A stretch of DNA of 64,000 bases from Bog-756 sp963829235 (GTDB taxonomy: Bacteria > Actinomycetota > Acidimicrobiia > Acidimicrobiales > RAAP-2). Of this stretch, positions 27,528-36,294 are shown piece by piece (position 1 is the stretch's first letter; each line of letters starts with the position of its first letter). Below the pieces are notes generated by a model. The model had not been told where the DNA came from and did no database searches. It worked only from the letters and a program-made list of their open reading frames with translations. Position numbers and translations under genes: made by a program. The stretch is taken from positions 558,001 through 622,000 of the forward strand of contig CAWHIF010000003.1 of NCBI GenBank assembly GCA_963829235.1, in the 5' to 3' direction.

Positions 27528-29688
27528 ATGACCGATGACGACAGTGTCGAACTGGAGGAGCGGGAAGACGCCCTGTGGCGCTTGGCGTCATCGCTGGCTG
27601 GCTCGGTAACGCTCCGTGACGTCGCCCAGACCCTGGTCAACGAGGCCGGACGAGCGGCCGGGGGCACCTTCGCCAACTTGGCTCTGCTGGCCTCGGGCGC
27701 CGGTGCCGTCAAAGTCCTTCACCAATCATCCTCCGAGACAGGCCCAGCCGGCACCCGCGAGTTCGACCTCGAAGCCGACCTGCCCGCATGCGAAGCGATC
27801 CGGAGCGGCCTTCCCGTGCTTCTTGGTTCGGTCGACGAGATCGCCAAACGATATCCCGGGGTGCTCACCGAGATCACTGCTGCAGGGTTGTCGGCTCGGG
27901 CCACCTTGCCGTTGCACGCTGCCCATGGAGACATCCTCGGCGCGATCGGCATCGGATGGCAGCTTCCACAGAGCTTCGATGTCCTGCAACTGCGCCGTCT
28001 CGATCTGGTGGCTCAGCTCGTGGCGCTGGCGGTAGAGCGTGCGCAGATGGTGCAGCCGAGTCAGGACGACGAGGAGCTCGCCCGCGCACTGGAGACGATG
28101 CCACACGCATTCTTCTCCGTCGGTACCGACTTCTCCATCGCCGAAGTCAACTCCGAGGGAGCGCGCCTCCTGCATTCCACTCGGGATGAGCTCAAGGGCA
28201 AGAACCTTCTCGACTTTCCGGAGACGGCGGGGCGTGCGTTCGAAGCGCACTACCAAAAGGCCATGTCCATGGAGCAGCCCGTGGTATTCGAGGAGTATCA
28301 CCGACCGCTTGACACCTGGTTCGAGGTTCATGCCTGGCCGGCACGACGCGGTCTGAACATCTACTTCTCGGACGTCAGCAACCGGCACGATCCCGAGCGT
28401 CAAGGAGCGTTTGCCGACATCGGCCCAAGCGCCGACATCAATCGGCTCAAAATCCTCACAGTGGTTGCCGAGCGCCTGGTGGGCTCCGCTGATCGCGCTG
28501 AGGTTCTCCAACGACTCACCCAGGCTCTGGTGCCGGAGATGGCCGATTGGTGCACCGTCGTCGTTCCGGCCGACGAGGAGCTCATCCGGGTGGCGGCACG
28601 GCATGTCGATCCTCCGCTCGACGCGCTCGGTGCAACGACTGGTGGGTTCGTATCCCCATCAGTACTCGGGGCCTTCACCCGGCGTCGTCGTCTACAAGAG
28701 CGGAGAGCCGCTGCGCATGACCTACCTCGTCGAGGAGATCGTCCGGGACTTGGACGACAGCATCGCAAGCACCGCCTACGGACGCACGCTGCTCCTGCTC
28801 GGCGACGGACCCGGACTGATCACACCCGTGATCGTCGACGGGGAGGTGCAGGCAGTCATCACCATGATCCGCCGCACCGAGGATGGGTTCTCCGATGAGG
28901 ACGTGGCCGTCATGGCCGAAGTTGCATCCCATGTGGCGGTGGCGCTCGTTTCCGCTGATCACGTCCACAATCAGCACGAAACGGCACGCGCCCTGCAGGC
29001 TGCGGCCCTACCGAACTCGTTGCCCGAGTCGGAGGAGCTCCATCTCGCGGCGGGTTATCGGCCGGCAAGCGACGGCGGGCAGGTTGGCGGCGACTGGTAT
29101 GACTCCTTTGAGCTCGAGACAGGACGGATTGCCATCGTCGTCGGCGACGTCGCCGGGCACGGGATCGGTGCCGCTGCCCTCACGGCTCAGATGCGAAATG
29201 TGCTTCGGGCGAACCTCTTTTCCGGCATCGGGCCTCTCCGGTCGCTGTCCAAATTGAGTCTTCTCATGGCCACGCAGGAACCGGACGCCTTCGCCACCAT
29301 CGTCTGCGCAGAAGTGGACCCGGTGACCGGCGAGGTGACGTGGGCATCAGCAGGCCACCCTGCACCGATCGTGGTCAGCAGACCCGGACAATCGGCCTAC
29401 TTGTCCGGACGTCCGACACTGCCAATTGGCTGTACTGCTCCATCGCATTGCGAGGAGACGCATGAGCACCACTTGATTCTCGAGCGGGGATCCAGGTTCT
29501 TCATGTTCACCGACGGGCTGTACGAACGCCGCCGGGTCGATCTCGACATCGGGCTTGCTCACCTCATGATCCTCGCCGAGCAAAGTCTCGGTCTTCATCC
29601 GGAAAACGCCTGCCAGTTCATGCTCGACGGAATGCTGACCGGGGCGGACGAAGATGACGCGTGTCTGTTGGTGGTTCAGCGTCAGTAG
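27528..29688 (+). pseudogene. GAF-PAS-GAF-SpoIIE phosphatase, frameshifted
   Basis: The first frame encodes a GAF domain (about residues 10-175), a PAS domain (about 185-290, ALETMPHAFFSVGTDFSIAE) and the beginning of a second GAF. Near 28620-28650 the frame is lost; one base later it resumes with SYPHQYSGPSPGVVVYKSGE and the rest of the GAF. It then encodes a full PP2C/SpoIIE phosphatase: GGQVGGDWYD, GDVAGHGIGAAAL, WASAGHPAPI, FMFTDGLYER, with the metal-binding Asp residues intact. The repaired protein is about 720 residues. It would dephosphorylate an RsbV-type anti-anti-sigma, matching the sigma cluster 1 kb downstream. The shift equals one extra base: a true null or an assembly error. Confidence 0.85.
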
Positions 29689-29828
29689 ATGGACCAGTCC
29701 AACTCCGCCTCTTTCGTAGGGCACAGATCCCTGGCTTCAAAGCCTGAGACGGTTCATCGTCCTTACGGGTCACGACGGGAGTCGTGCCGGCACTGAGCAC
29801 GGGATGCCTTCGCACGGTCCCGGAACAG

Positions 29829-29854
29829 GTTTTGAACCGAATGCCGGTGGGTAG
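29829..29854 (+). promoter_or_regulatory. SigB/SigF-type promoter-like site 1
   Basis: GTTT, 16 bases, GGGTAG. It lies nine bases before the GTG of a 51-codon open frame. Confidence 0.6.
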
Positions 29855-29863
29855 AGCAGTGGT

Positions 29864-30019
29864 GTGATCACCGACGGTGAGCAATCGAAGTCCTCGGGAG
29901 CGACCAGCTGCGGAAGGCTCATAGTGCTCAGCGGTCGCTCAGCGGCCATCCGCTGCTCATCAGAAGGACTCTCGGTTGCCCATCACGAATCGGGACCACC
30001 TCCTCCCTACGAAGGCTAG
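29864..30019 (+). CDS. Candidate leaderless 51-residue protein
   Basis: This small frame starts at GTG 29864, nine bases after a GTTT-N16-GGGTAG promoter-like site. That spacing is the same as for two other small genes in this island. The product (VITDGEQSKSSGATSCGRLI onward, ending PPPPYEG) has two Cys and no membrane helix. There is no Shine-Dalgarno sequence. Nothing in the protein itself is recognisable, so the case rests on the promoter spacing. A non-coding stress RNA, or a long leader for the RsbW-like gene at 30177, is the alternative. Confidence 0.35.
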   Translation: MITDGEQSKSSGATSCGRLIVLSGRSAAIRCSSEGLSVAHHESGPPPPYEG

Positions 30020-30176
30020 GCGCCGGGTCTCGAGCTCCGGTTCCGGCTCACCTTCCCATCACTCGATTCAGTTCCGGGCCGGATTGGATCGGAAGGACCA
30101 TGGTCGGTCGGGTCTGCCAACGGTATCGAGTGGGAGCGTTCAAGTTGCCTGACTTTCCGAGCTGGGACGTAGCGGA

Positions 30177-30551
30177 ATGACAGTGTTCCCGAGAGAGGGC
30201 GCAAGCGTTGCCGCAGCGAGGGCTCTGGTGGCCCGCTCCATCGGACATTGCCGACCGGAGATAATCGACGTGGCATGCCTTTTGACCAGTGAATTGGCAA
30301 CAAACGCGCTCATCCACGCCCATTCGACGTTCGATGTGGTCGCCTCGGAAATTGATGGGAAGGTCCACGTCGAGGTCACCGACACAAGCAATGCCCACTT
30401 GCGAGCGGTGCTCGCCTCGCCGCTTCAGATGCACGGGAGGGGTTTGTACCTGGTGAGGGAGCTCTCGACGGAGTGGGGCGTGATCCTCCTGCCGCCGGGA
30501 AAGACCGTTTGGTTCGACCTCGAATGTCCCGGGGACCGGGTAGGAACCTGA
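30177..30551 (+). CDS. RsbW-like anti-sigma kinase / HATPase
   Basis: The 124-residue protein is a single GHKL ATPase domain: N-box SELATNALIHAHS (Glu and Asn), a D..N segment at VEVTDTSNAHLR (the usual DxG is DTS here), and the G-lid GRGLYLVRELSTEWGV. It resembles the small HATPase_c_2 proteins that act as anti-sigma kinases. It lies between a SpoIIE-type phosphatase and a sigF-like operon, so it may add a second input or bind another sigma factor. No partner STAS gene adjoins it. ATG 30177 is used; the upstream GTAGCGGA is a weak ribosome site. Confidence 0.85.
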   Translation: MTVFPREGASVAAARALVARSIGHCRPEIIDVACLLTSELATNALIHAHSTFDVVASEIDGKVHVEVTDTSNAHLRAVLASPLQMHGRGLYLVRELSTEWGVILLPPGKTVWFDLECPGDRVGT

Positions 30552-30645
30552 CGGAATCACGGGCATCCGGTGACGGGCATTTCGCCCACACGGCGACCCG
30601 ACCCTGAGGCCGAACCGGCCCGCATCCACGGGGCCAAGCGGTCTG

Positions 30646-31392
30646 TTACGAACCCCGGCTGAATACCTCTCTCAGCCGAGCGAGACTTGCTGCGAGCAAT
30701 CGAGACACGTGCATCTGGCTCATACCCACCTGGGCGGCGATTTCCGACTGAGTAAGTCCTTCGACGAAGCGGAGTTCGATGATCGTTCGCTCGCGCTCAG
30801 GAAGGTCCGCCAGGGAGAGAGCGAGCAGCAGACGGTCGTCGGTGGCCGAATAGCCGGGGTCTACCTGGCCGAGACGGCTCGAGAGTGTGCCGTCCTGGCG
30901 GTCGGGCACATCGATGGACGTCGCCCGGTAGCGCTGACCTGCCTCCAAGGCCTCAAGTACAGACTCCTCGCTGGCGTCGACCATCTCAGCAATCTCTGGC
31001 ACCGTCGGGGGTCGGCCCAACTGTTGCGTCAGCGACTCGATGGCGGGACCGAGCGCCAGATAGAGCTCTTGGATCCGTCGTGGGGCCCGGATGGCCCAGC
31101 CCTTGTCGCGAAAGTGGCGCTTCAACTCCCCGATAATGGTGCGAGTGGCAAATGTACTGAACTCGACGCCCCGATCAATGTCGAACCGATCGACCGATTT
31201 GACCAGGCCTATGGAGGCCACCTGAACCAGGTCTTCGTAAGGTTCTCCCCTATTGGTGAACCGGCGGGCAAGTTGGTGAGCAAGACCGAGATGCTCTTCG
31301 ACGAGCTGGTTGCGGAGACGCTCGTCACGGCTCTCGGCATACTCCAGGAACGTCGCCCGAACTGACGCCGGATTGCGGGCCGAGGGAGTCAT
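30646..31392 (-). CDS. SigB/SigF-type RNA polymerase sigma factor
   Basis: The 248-residue sigma factor has region 2 (EDLVQVASIGLVKSVDRFD to FRDKGWAIRAPRR), region 3 (ELYLALGPAIESLTQQLGR, then VPEIAEMVDASEE) and region 4 (LADLPERERTIIELRFVEGL, then SEIAAQVGMSQMHVSRLLA). The length and the presence of region 3 place it in the SigB/SigF/SigG group, controlled by partner switching. It overlaps the RsbW gene by ATGA and is third in an rsbV-rsbW-sig operon. Seven matching promoter-like sites occur within 7 kb around it. Confidence 0.95.
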   Translation of the reverse strand: MTPSARNPASVRATFLEYAESRDERLRNQLVEEHLGLAHQLARRFTNRGEPYEDLVQVASIGLVKSVDRFDIDRGVEFSTFATRTIIGELKRHFRDKGWAIRAPRRIQELYLALGPAIESLTQQLGRPPTVPEIAEMVDASEESVLEALEAGQRYRATSIDVPDRQDGTLSSRLGQVDPGYSATDDRLLLALSLADLPERERTIIELRFVEGLTQSEIAAQVGMSQMHVSRLLAASLARLREVFSRGS

Positions 31393-31784
31393 GACCCTTC
31401 GTGCCGGACGCTCCGTTTACGCAGCCAGACCCGGCGCCTACCGTTGCCGATCTCCTCACCATGTTCGTCCACAAGAGCATCGAGAATGCGGACCGAGAGA
31501 TCATGTTCGCCGTAGATGTCGTCCGTATCCGGTGACGACGAGGCCGGTCCGTCAAGTGCGCAATCCACTTCGACGCTGCCGTCGCTGCTGATGAATGTCA
31601 GGCTGAGCCGACCATCATCGGATCCATTCACGATCGACACGCACAATTCGTCGACCGCCAGTCGTAGGTTCTCGAGCTCTTCCACGTCGAACCCGGCTCG
31701 AGACGCAACAGTGGCAGCGGTGAGGCGAGCCAATACGACGAGGTCCGATTGAACGGGGATGGACAATTCGACCGATTCGCTCAT
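31389..31784 (-). CDS. rsbW: RsbW-like anti-sigma factor (serine kinase)
   Basis: The 131-residue protein has a HATPase fold: FDVEELENLRLAVDELCVSI (N-box with Glu-Leu-Cys in place of the usual Asn) and a C-terminal strand pair. The glycine-rich G-lid is reduced (GEHDLSVRILDALVDE), so ATP binding may be weak. Position between STAS and sigma genes makes it the anti-sigma factor. I prefer ATG 31784; a TTG at 31835 overlapping rsbV would add 17 residues and has GGAGG too close to it. It should sequester the sigma factor until RsbV is dephosphorylated. Confidence 0.85.
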   Translation of the reverse strand: MSESVELSIPVQSDLVVLARLTAATVASRAGFDVEELENLRLAVDELCVSIVNGSDDGRLSLTFISSDGSVEVDCALDGPASSSPDTDDIYGEHDLSVRILDALVDEHGEEIGNGRRRVWLRKRSVRHEGS

Positions 31785-31824
31785 GATTCGAACGTTCGAC
31801 ACATAGACAACAAGAATCGGGAGC

Positions 31825-32166
31825 TCATTGGTCAACCGCCTCCGCGGCCGTGGGAAAAATGGAGAACAGATCGGTGAGGCCTGTGATCTCGAAGAGCTTG
31901 ACGATTCGGGCCCCCTTCAGGATGATTCGCAACTGGGTACCGCGTTCGCTGCTCCGCTCCCGGGCGCCGATCAGGACACCGAGGGCTGTGGAGTCGATGA
32001 ACGTGACGGCTGACAGATCGATGATCACGACCCCACTGCTGCGATCTACCGCGTCGTAGAGATGCTCGCGCAGTGTCGGCGCGCTGGCAACGTCGACCTC
32101 GCCACACACGTCGACCCGGAGCATTCCGTCCTCGGCACTTTCGACTATCCCAAATGCACGATCCAC
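31825..32166 (-). CDS. rsbV: RsbV-like anti-anti-sigma factor (STAS domain)
   Basis: The 113-residue STAS protein starts at GTG 32166 after AAGGAGAG. It contains the phosphorylation motif VTFIDSTALGVLIGA, with Ser59 as the predicted phospho-acceptor, preceded by the VVIIDLS strand. In partner switching the unphosphorylated form binds RsbW and frees the sigma factor. It is first in the rsbV-rsbW-sigma operon. The SpoIIE phosphatases at 27528 and 34638 are the obvious activators. Confidence 0.93.
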   Translation of the reverse strand: MDRAFGIVESAEDGMLRVDVCGEVDVASAPTLREHLYDAVDRSSGVVIIDLSAVTFIDSTALGVLIGARERSSERGTQLRIILKGARIVKLFEITGLTDLFSIFPTAAEAVDQ

Positions 32167-32349
32167 GCTGGCTCTCCTTCGTCGAGGCTCCGGACGATGG
32201 ACCGTCCCGATCCGGGCTCTGTCGAGACCGACCGCACGTCAGATCACCACCCCTCCCCTGGCAGGGCATCTCCTGCCATCCCATCCAGGGCTACCACGGT
32301 CTGATCGCCATTCCTGACGCTGTCAGTCGTCTGAGACCAGGCTGAGCCA

Positions 32350-32796
32350 TCACGTTCGCGCCGGCCCATCGAGAACGGTCTCGACTCCCGGATGCCAAGT
32401 TGTCGAGTGGTCATTCAGCGCCAAACCGAAGGTCATTCTGGCTTCAGCCAACGTGCGGACCAACACATTGTCCGGAGGATCGGTAAGGCTGGTCTGATGC
32501 GCGCTCGCTTCATCGATCCGCTGGCGCAACCTCTCCTCGTCCTCGGGACCGAGCACGTCGATGAGCTTGAAGAGCTCATCGCTCTCATAGTCGAGAACCA
32601 TCCCCAGCGAATCGACAATCTGTGGATAGAAAGAATCGGCGAGGACGTTCTCGTAACGAGCGGCCAGGGGAGCGGTGGCCCGGGCAAGGTCGGCTCGTTC
32701 TACGGCGACATTGGTCGCCTCAAGAGCGTTCAGGCATCGGTGTAGGAGCACTCGTTCCGCATCGAGTGCGCCCAATGGGTTCTCGGACTCCTTCAT
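32350..32796 (-). CDS. Hypothetical helical protein, putative sigma-regulon member
   Basis: The 148-residue product starts at ATG 32796, nine bases after a GTTT-N16-GGGTAT promoter-like site, so it is probably leaderless. A GTG start nine codons upstream would lie inside the promoter and is rejected. The protein is almost all helical and acidic (ERVLLHRCLNALEATNVAVE, LARATAPLAARYENVLADSF), with some likeness to four-helix bundles such as hemerythrin-like domains. The metal-binding His/Glu pattern is not clear, and I do not recognise the family. A general-stress role is inferred from the promoter. Confidence 0.7.
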   Translation of the reverse strand: MKESENPLGALDAERVLLHRCLNALEATNVAVERADLARATAPLAARYENVLADSFYPQIVDSLGMVLDYESDELFKLIDVLGPEDEERLRQRIDEASAHQTSLTDPPDNVLVRTLAEARMTFGLALNDHSTTWHPGVETVLDGPART

Positions 32797-32805
32797 GCAA
32801 GCTAG

Positions 32806-32831
32806 ATACCCGTTCGGCGCCACCCGGAAAC
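32806..32831 (-). promoter_or_regulatory. SigB/SigF-type promoter-like site 2
   Basis: On the minus strand: GTTT, 16 bases, GGGTAT. The start codon at 32796 follows nine bases later. This is the best consensus match of the set. Confidence 0.7.
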
Positions 32832-32963
32832 GTTGAGGCCCCTGCCATCACTGGCGCAGCTCAAGGCTCTGACGAGGGACTATGAGCGGTGGAGGCGTCG
32901 GGAGATGGATAGGCCCGCCTCGGAGGAACCACCACCACACTCGGCCGGTGAACGGTGGGTGCC

Positions 32964-33419
32964 TCAATAGGATTCGGGTGGCGATGCCGCTCGGTGCTGC
33001 AGCGCAATGGGATGTGCACGCAGTCTGGTGAGGGCCAAGATGAGGACATCGCTGGGAAGGACGCTGTCGAACAAGGGCTCCATCAGACGCAGTTCGAGCG
33101 GGATGAGGCACTCGCGTTGCAGCTGCTCGATTTGTCCAGTCTGGCCAGCGGCCAATTCGACCAGCTCCTCAAGGATGTCGAACGTGGTCCGGGCCCACGA
33201 GCCCACACGCTCAGGGACCCACCGCCGCAGCTCGAGGTCCCGCACCAGGAGTGACGGCCGGCCGTGGGCAAGCGAGTTCACCTGAGCCCACGCCGGCATA
33301 CCGACTCCGGTAAAGGCCAGGTGCATCGCAAAGTCGCCGGTTAGAAAGGCTGCGGCCTCGTCCGCCAGTGCCGCTTCGTCCCTTCTTGCGCTACGTCGCT
33401 GTCGGCCCAACCAGTCCAT
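32964..33419 (-). CDS. Hypothetical helical protein, putative sigma-regulon member
   Basis: The 151-residue product starts at ATG 33419 after AGAAGGAGC. It begins MDWLGRQRRSARRDEAALAD, has a central segment with several Trp and Arg, and ends in amphipathic helices (TFDILEELVELAAGQTGQIE). No membrane helix, no signal peptide and no catalytic motif is seen. It is divergent from the flavin-reductase-like gene at 33628, and both are preceded by GTTT...GGG-type sites, so they are probably induced together. Function unknown. Confidence 0.65.
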   Translation of the reverse strand: MDWLGRQRRSARRDEAALADEAAAFLTGDFAMHLAFTGVGMPAWAQVNSLAHGRPSLLVRDLELRRWVPERVGSWARTTFDILEELVELAAGQTGQIEQLQRECLIPLELRLMEPLFDSVLPSDVLILALTRLRAHPIALQHRAASPPESY

Positions 33420-33461
33420 GCCGCTCCTTCTGGCAGCCCAAATTCCTTCCGACGCAGCCCT

Positions 33462-33486
33462 ATTCCCTTCGCGGCATCGGGTAAAC
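33462..33486 (-). promoter_or_regulatory. SigB/SigF-type promoter-like site 3
   Basis: On the minus strand: GTTT, 15 bases, GGGAAT. It lies 42 bases before the start of the gene at 33419. Confidence 0.5.
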
Positions 33487-33565
33487 ATCGGTCTGGCGAG
33501 CCCGATCGCCAGTGACGAATCTCTTCAGCGACCACCGATCCGCTCAGGGCACCGTGCGCAAGCCG

Positions 33566-33591
33566 GTTTGGACGCTGGACGATCCGGGTAG
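33566..33591 (+). promoter_or_regulatory. SigB/SigF-type promoter-like site 4
   Basis: GTTT, 16 bases, GGGTAG. It lies 36 bases before the ATG at 33628 and is back-to-back with site 3. Confidence 0.6.
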
Positions 33592-33627
33592 TCGGCACCG
33601 GTTGACACAAGTGATCGTTCTCACGAA

Positions 33628-34182
33628 ATGAAGGCGTGGTGCTCCCCCGTGCATGTGGAACAAACAAATGCGCCGTACGATTCGCAGGCAGTGGACCTTG
33701 CAATGAAGGCCTACACAAGGCGAGTTGACTATGCCCTGCACGTGGTCACCAGTTCCTCGGCGGCGGGCGAGCCAAGTGGTTGCGTCGTCGGATTTGTTAC
33801 TCAGTGCAGCATCGTTCCCCCGCGTTTTCTTGTCTGCATCTCGAAGATCAACCACACGTACTTCACCACCGAGCGCTCCAATGCACTTGTACTCCACCTC
33901 GTCGGCCGAGACCAGCTCGATCTGGTTTCGTTGTTCGCCGAAGAGACCGGGGATGCCGTGAACAAGTTCAGACGCTGTCTGTGGCATACCGGCGTGACCG
34001 GCTCGCCCGTGTTGTCGGGGTGCGCAGCATGGCTTGAGTGCGTGGTCGTCGACCGCTGGGGGGTCGGAGATCACCAGGCGCTACTGGTACGCCCAGTGGC
34101 GGGCGGGTCCGGCGAGTTTCCGGATGTGGTGACAGTCCAATCCTCGCCCGATCTCCAACCGGGTCATCCCGTAGGACCGTGA
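33628..34182 (+). CDS. Flavin reductase-like (FMN-binding split barrel) protein
   Basis: The 184-residue product has the flavin-reductase pattern: VDYALHVVTSSSAAGEPSGC, then VGFVTQCSIVPPRFLVCISK, then NALVLHLVGRDQLDLVSLFA, ending with a strand that holds VLSGCAAWLECVVVDRWG. These match the FMN-binding domain of NAD(P)H:flavin oxidoreductases, which bind flavin between beta strands. ATG 33628 is used; ATG 33703 is an internal alternative that would still keep the domain. The gene follows a SigB/SigF-type site, consistent with a redox-stress role. Whether it reduces free flavin or uses F420/heme is undetermined. Confidence 0.85.
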   Translation: MKAWCSPVHVEQTNAPYDSQAVDLAMKAYTRRVDYALHVVTSSSAAGEPSGCVVGFVTQCSIVPPRFLVCISKINHTYFTTERSNALVLHLVGRDQLDLVSLFAEETGDAVNKFRRCLWHTGVTGSPVLSGCAAWLECVVVDRWGVGDHQALLVRPVAGGSGEFPDVVTVQSSPDLQPGHPVGP

Positions 34183-34223
34183 CCCGACGGAAAATAGGAA
34201 CATCGCCGCCACCACTGTGCCGT

Positions 34224-34249
34224 GTTTGGCAGATCGCAATGGCGGGAAC
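34224..34249 (+). promoter_or_regulatory. SigB/SigF-type promoter-like site 5
   Basis: GTTT, 16 bases, GGGAAC. The -10 half is the weakest of the set. It precedes the small membrane protein gene at 34299. Confidence 0.4.
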
Positions 34250-34298
34250 AGCCGGTTACGAAGGGATGAGGTACATCCCTCAGGGGAGGTTCCTCGTC

Positions 34299-34463
34299 AT
34301 GCTTCTTCTCGTCGCCTTTCTGTTGGTTCTGCTCTTCGCCGGACTGGGTTTCGCCCTTCATTTCCTCTGGGTCGTTGCGGTGGTGCTCCTGGTGCTCTGG
34401 CTGGTCGGTTTCGCCGTTGGGCGTGGAGAGAACGCCGGAAGCCGGCGCTTCTACCGCTGGTGA
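34299..34463 (+). CDS. Small hydrophobic stress protein (54 residues)
   Basis: ATG 34299 follows GGGGAGG at ideal spacing. Longer in-frame starts at 34266 and 34239 lack a ribosome site, and the latter lies inside the promoter-like site. The product has two membrane helices (MLLLVAFLLVLLFAGLGFAL and WVVAVVLLVLWLVGFAVG) and a short polar tail. It looks like the two-helix hydrophobic proteins (lmo0937/DUF5670-like) often found among general-stress genes. Its function is unknown. Confidence 0.75.
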   Translation: MLLLVAFLLVLLFAGLGFALHFLWVVAVVLLVLWLVGFAVGRGENAGSRRFYRW

Positions 34464-34637
34464 ACGAGCGCTCTGAATTCGGGTCGTCCAGCTCGTGGGT
34501 CGGCGAGGCTGAACAACAAGCCGTGTAGGCGATCGCCGGTCGTCCAACAGTGACGCTTCACCGGAGGCCGGACGGCGGCCCTCCGGATGGCGGTACCCTC
34601 AGAGGGTGCTCGCTCGTTGCCGGTTTCCGGTTCGTGA

Positions 34638-35861
34638 ATGTCGCCTGGGGCGATTGCTCGCCATTCGGGCGAACTAGCTGTGGGCTCTTCAGAGGTCGGC
34701 CCAACTCTTCGCGCCCTCAACCAACTCGCCCCTTCGGATATCACCGACGGCCTGGCCCAGCTGATCCACCAGATGGGGGCCTACGACGTCACGACCTTTC
34801 TCATCGATTTCGAACAGTCAACGCTCTTTCCCGTCCCAGACCGCGGCGCCCACGTCGACTCCCCCATCGGTGTCACCACCGATGGGGCGCTGGAGGGTAG
34901 GGCATTCGTCGAACGGCGTCTCGTCAGCCGGGTCACCGGAGGGGCGACCAGGGTCTGCGTTCCGATCCTGGAAGGGTCAGACTGCACGGGGGTCCTGGCT
35001 TTCACCCTGGACGGAGATCTGGACGACAGTGCCCGGCGTCACAGCGAGGAGTTCGGAATGCTGGCTGGGACGGCCATCGCCATGGCTGCCCGGTACACGG
35101 ACCTGTTCAACCTCGTCCGTCGGCGGAGAGCGATGAGTCTCCCGGCCAGCATCCAGTGGGACCTCCTCCCCCCGCTCCAGCTCAAGACGCCCGAGGCCAC
35201 TTCGAGTGGAGTGCTCGAGCCTGCCTACGACGTAGGCGGAGACAGCTTCGACCATTCCGTCAACGGAATTACCGTGGACGTGGCCATCATGGATGCCATG
35301 GGGCATGGCCTGGGTTCGAGCCTCCTTTCATCATTGGCCGTGGGGAGCTACCGGCACGACCGACGGGAAGGCCAGCCTCTGGGGGTGATCCACGATCGAC
35401 TCGACACGGTGCTCGCCGACAATTTCGCCGGCGGGCGGTTCGTCACCGGCCAACTGGCCCGCCTCGATGCGCACTCGGGTGAGCTCAGCTGGACCAACGC
35501 CGGCCATCCCCTTCCCCTGCACGTACGGAGCGGTCAGGTGCTCGGTGCTCTCGCCTGTCGCCCTTCACTCCCGTGGGGTCTCCGCGGTCGGCTGGCGGAA
35601 GTGGCGGAACAGGCATTGGAACCCGGCGATTCCGTGGTCTTCTACACGGACGGCGTCGTCGAAGGCCGAACATCCGGGGGCGAACCGTTCGGGATCGACC
35701 GCTTCGTCGGCATCATCGAACAAGCCGCCGCAACAGAAACCCCATCTGATGTGATCCTTCGCAACGTCATCAACGAGGTCCTCGACTACCAGGATCGGCG
35801 ACTCCGCGACGATGCAACCATCGTCTGGCTGACCTGGGAGCCCGGTCCCAGAAGCACATGA
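34638..35861 (+). CDS. GAF-like SpoIIE/PP2C-type serine phosphatase
   Basis: The 407-residue protein has an N-terminal GAF-like sensor (about residues 25-165, LAQLIHQMGAYDVTTFLID to MLAGTAIAMAARYTDLFNLV). A helical linker (RRRAMSLPASIQWDLLPPLQ) is typical of RsbU/RsbP phosphatases. The PP2C domain follows (AYDVGGDSFDHSV, IMDAMGHGLGSSLLSSL, WTNAGHPLPL, FYTDGVVEGR, LRDDATIVWL), with metal-binding Asp residues present. It should dephosphorylate the RsbV-like protein encoded 3 kb away. Unlike the phosphatase at 27528, this one is intact, so it may be the only working activator here. Confidence 0.92.
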   Translation: MSPGAIARHSGELAVGSSEVGPTLRALNQLAPSDITDGLAQLIHQMGAYDVTTFLIDFEQSTLFPVPDRGAHVDSPIGVTTDGALEGRAFVERRLVSRVTGGATRVCVPILEGSDCTGVLAFTLDGDLDDSARRHSEEFGMLAGTAIAMAARYTDLFNLVRRRRAMSLPASIQWDLLPPLQLKTPEATSSGVLEPAYDVGGDSFDHSVNGITVDVAIMDAMGHGLGSSLLSSLAVGSYRHDRREGQPLGVIHDRLDTVLADNFAGGRFVTGQLARLDAHSGELSWTNAGHPLPLHVRSGQVLGALACRPSLPWGLRGRLAEVAEQALEPGDSVVFYTDGVVEGRTSGGEPFGIDRFVGIIEQAAATETPSDVILRNVINEVLDYQDRRLRDDATIVWLTWEPGPRST

Positions 35862-36260
35862 AGACGGCCGGCATTCAACCCGGCATCCGATCGGGGCCGC
35901 GGCTCGTTGAACTCATCGATGCCTGTTGACGTATCGATACCTGCCCGGAGAGGGGCAATACGACCCACAGCCCAACGAATATGGACCCCGTGCCCAGGCA
36001 AAATCAAGGGGACGGCGAAGCCGCTCCACCACCAGCACGAGGAAGGCTCCCATGCCCGGGCCGTACCCAGGCCATCGGGAATGAAACCCGGCGTCGGCCC
36101 GGCCTCCGGGCGGAGGGCAAATCCGAACCGACCATCTGCTTCGGTCTGACGCCAGGCCTGACGAGTCGTGTGGCCACACTCCTGCGAGCCCGGTGTCGAC
36201 ATTTCGACACCATTCCCCTTCGGTGTGCCCGGCCCGTCGGTGGGCCCGGCCCCTCGGATG
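35862..36260. other. Intergenic region, no gene seen
   Basis: About 400 GC-rich bases follow the phosphatase. Frames are Arg/Pro-rich and unrecognised. It ends at promoter-like site 6. Confidence 0.45.
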
Positions 36261-36285
36261 GTTTGGCCGGATCCCCTGGGGGAAT
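36261..36285 (+). promoter_or_regulatory. SigB/SigF-type promoter-like site 6
   Basis: GTTT, 15 bases, GGGAAT. The ATG of a 55-residue membrane protein follows nine bases later, as for sites 1 and 2. Confidence 0.5.
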
Positions 36286-36294
36286 AGGTCTCGC

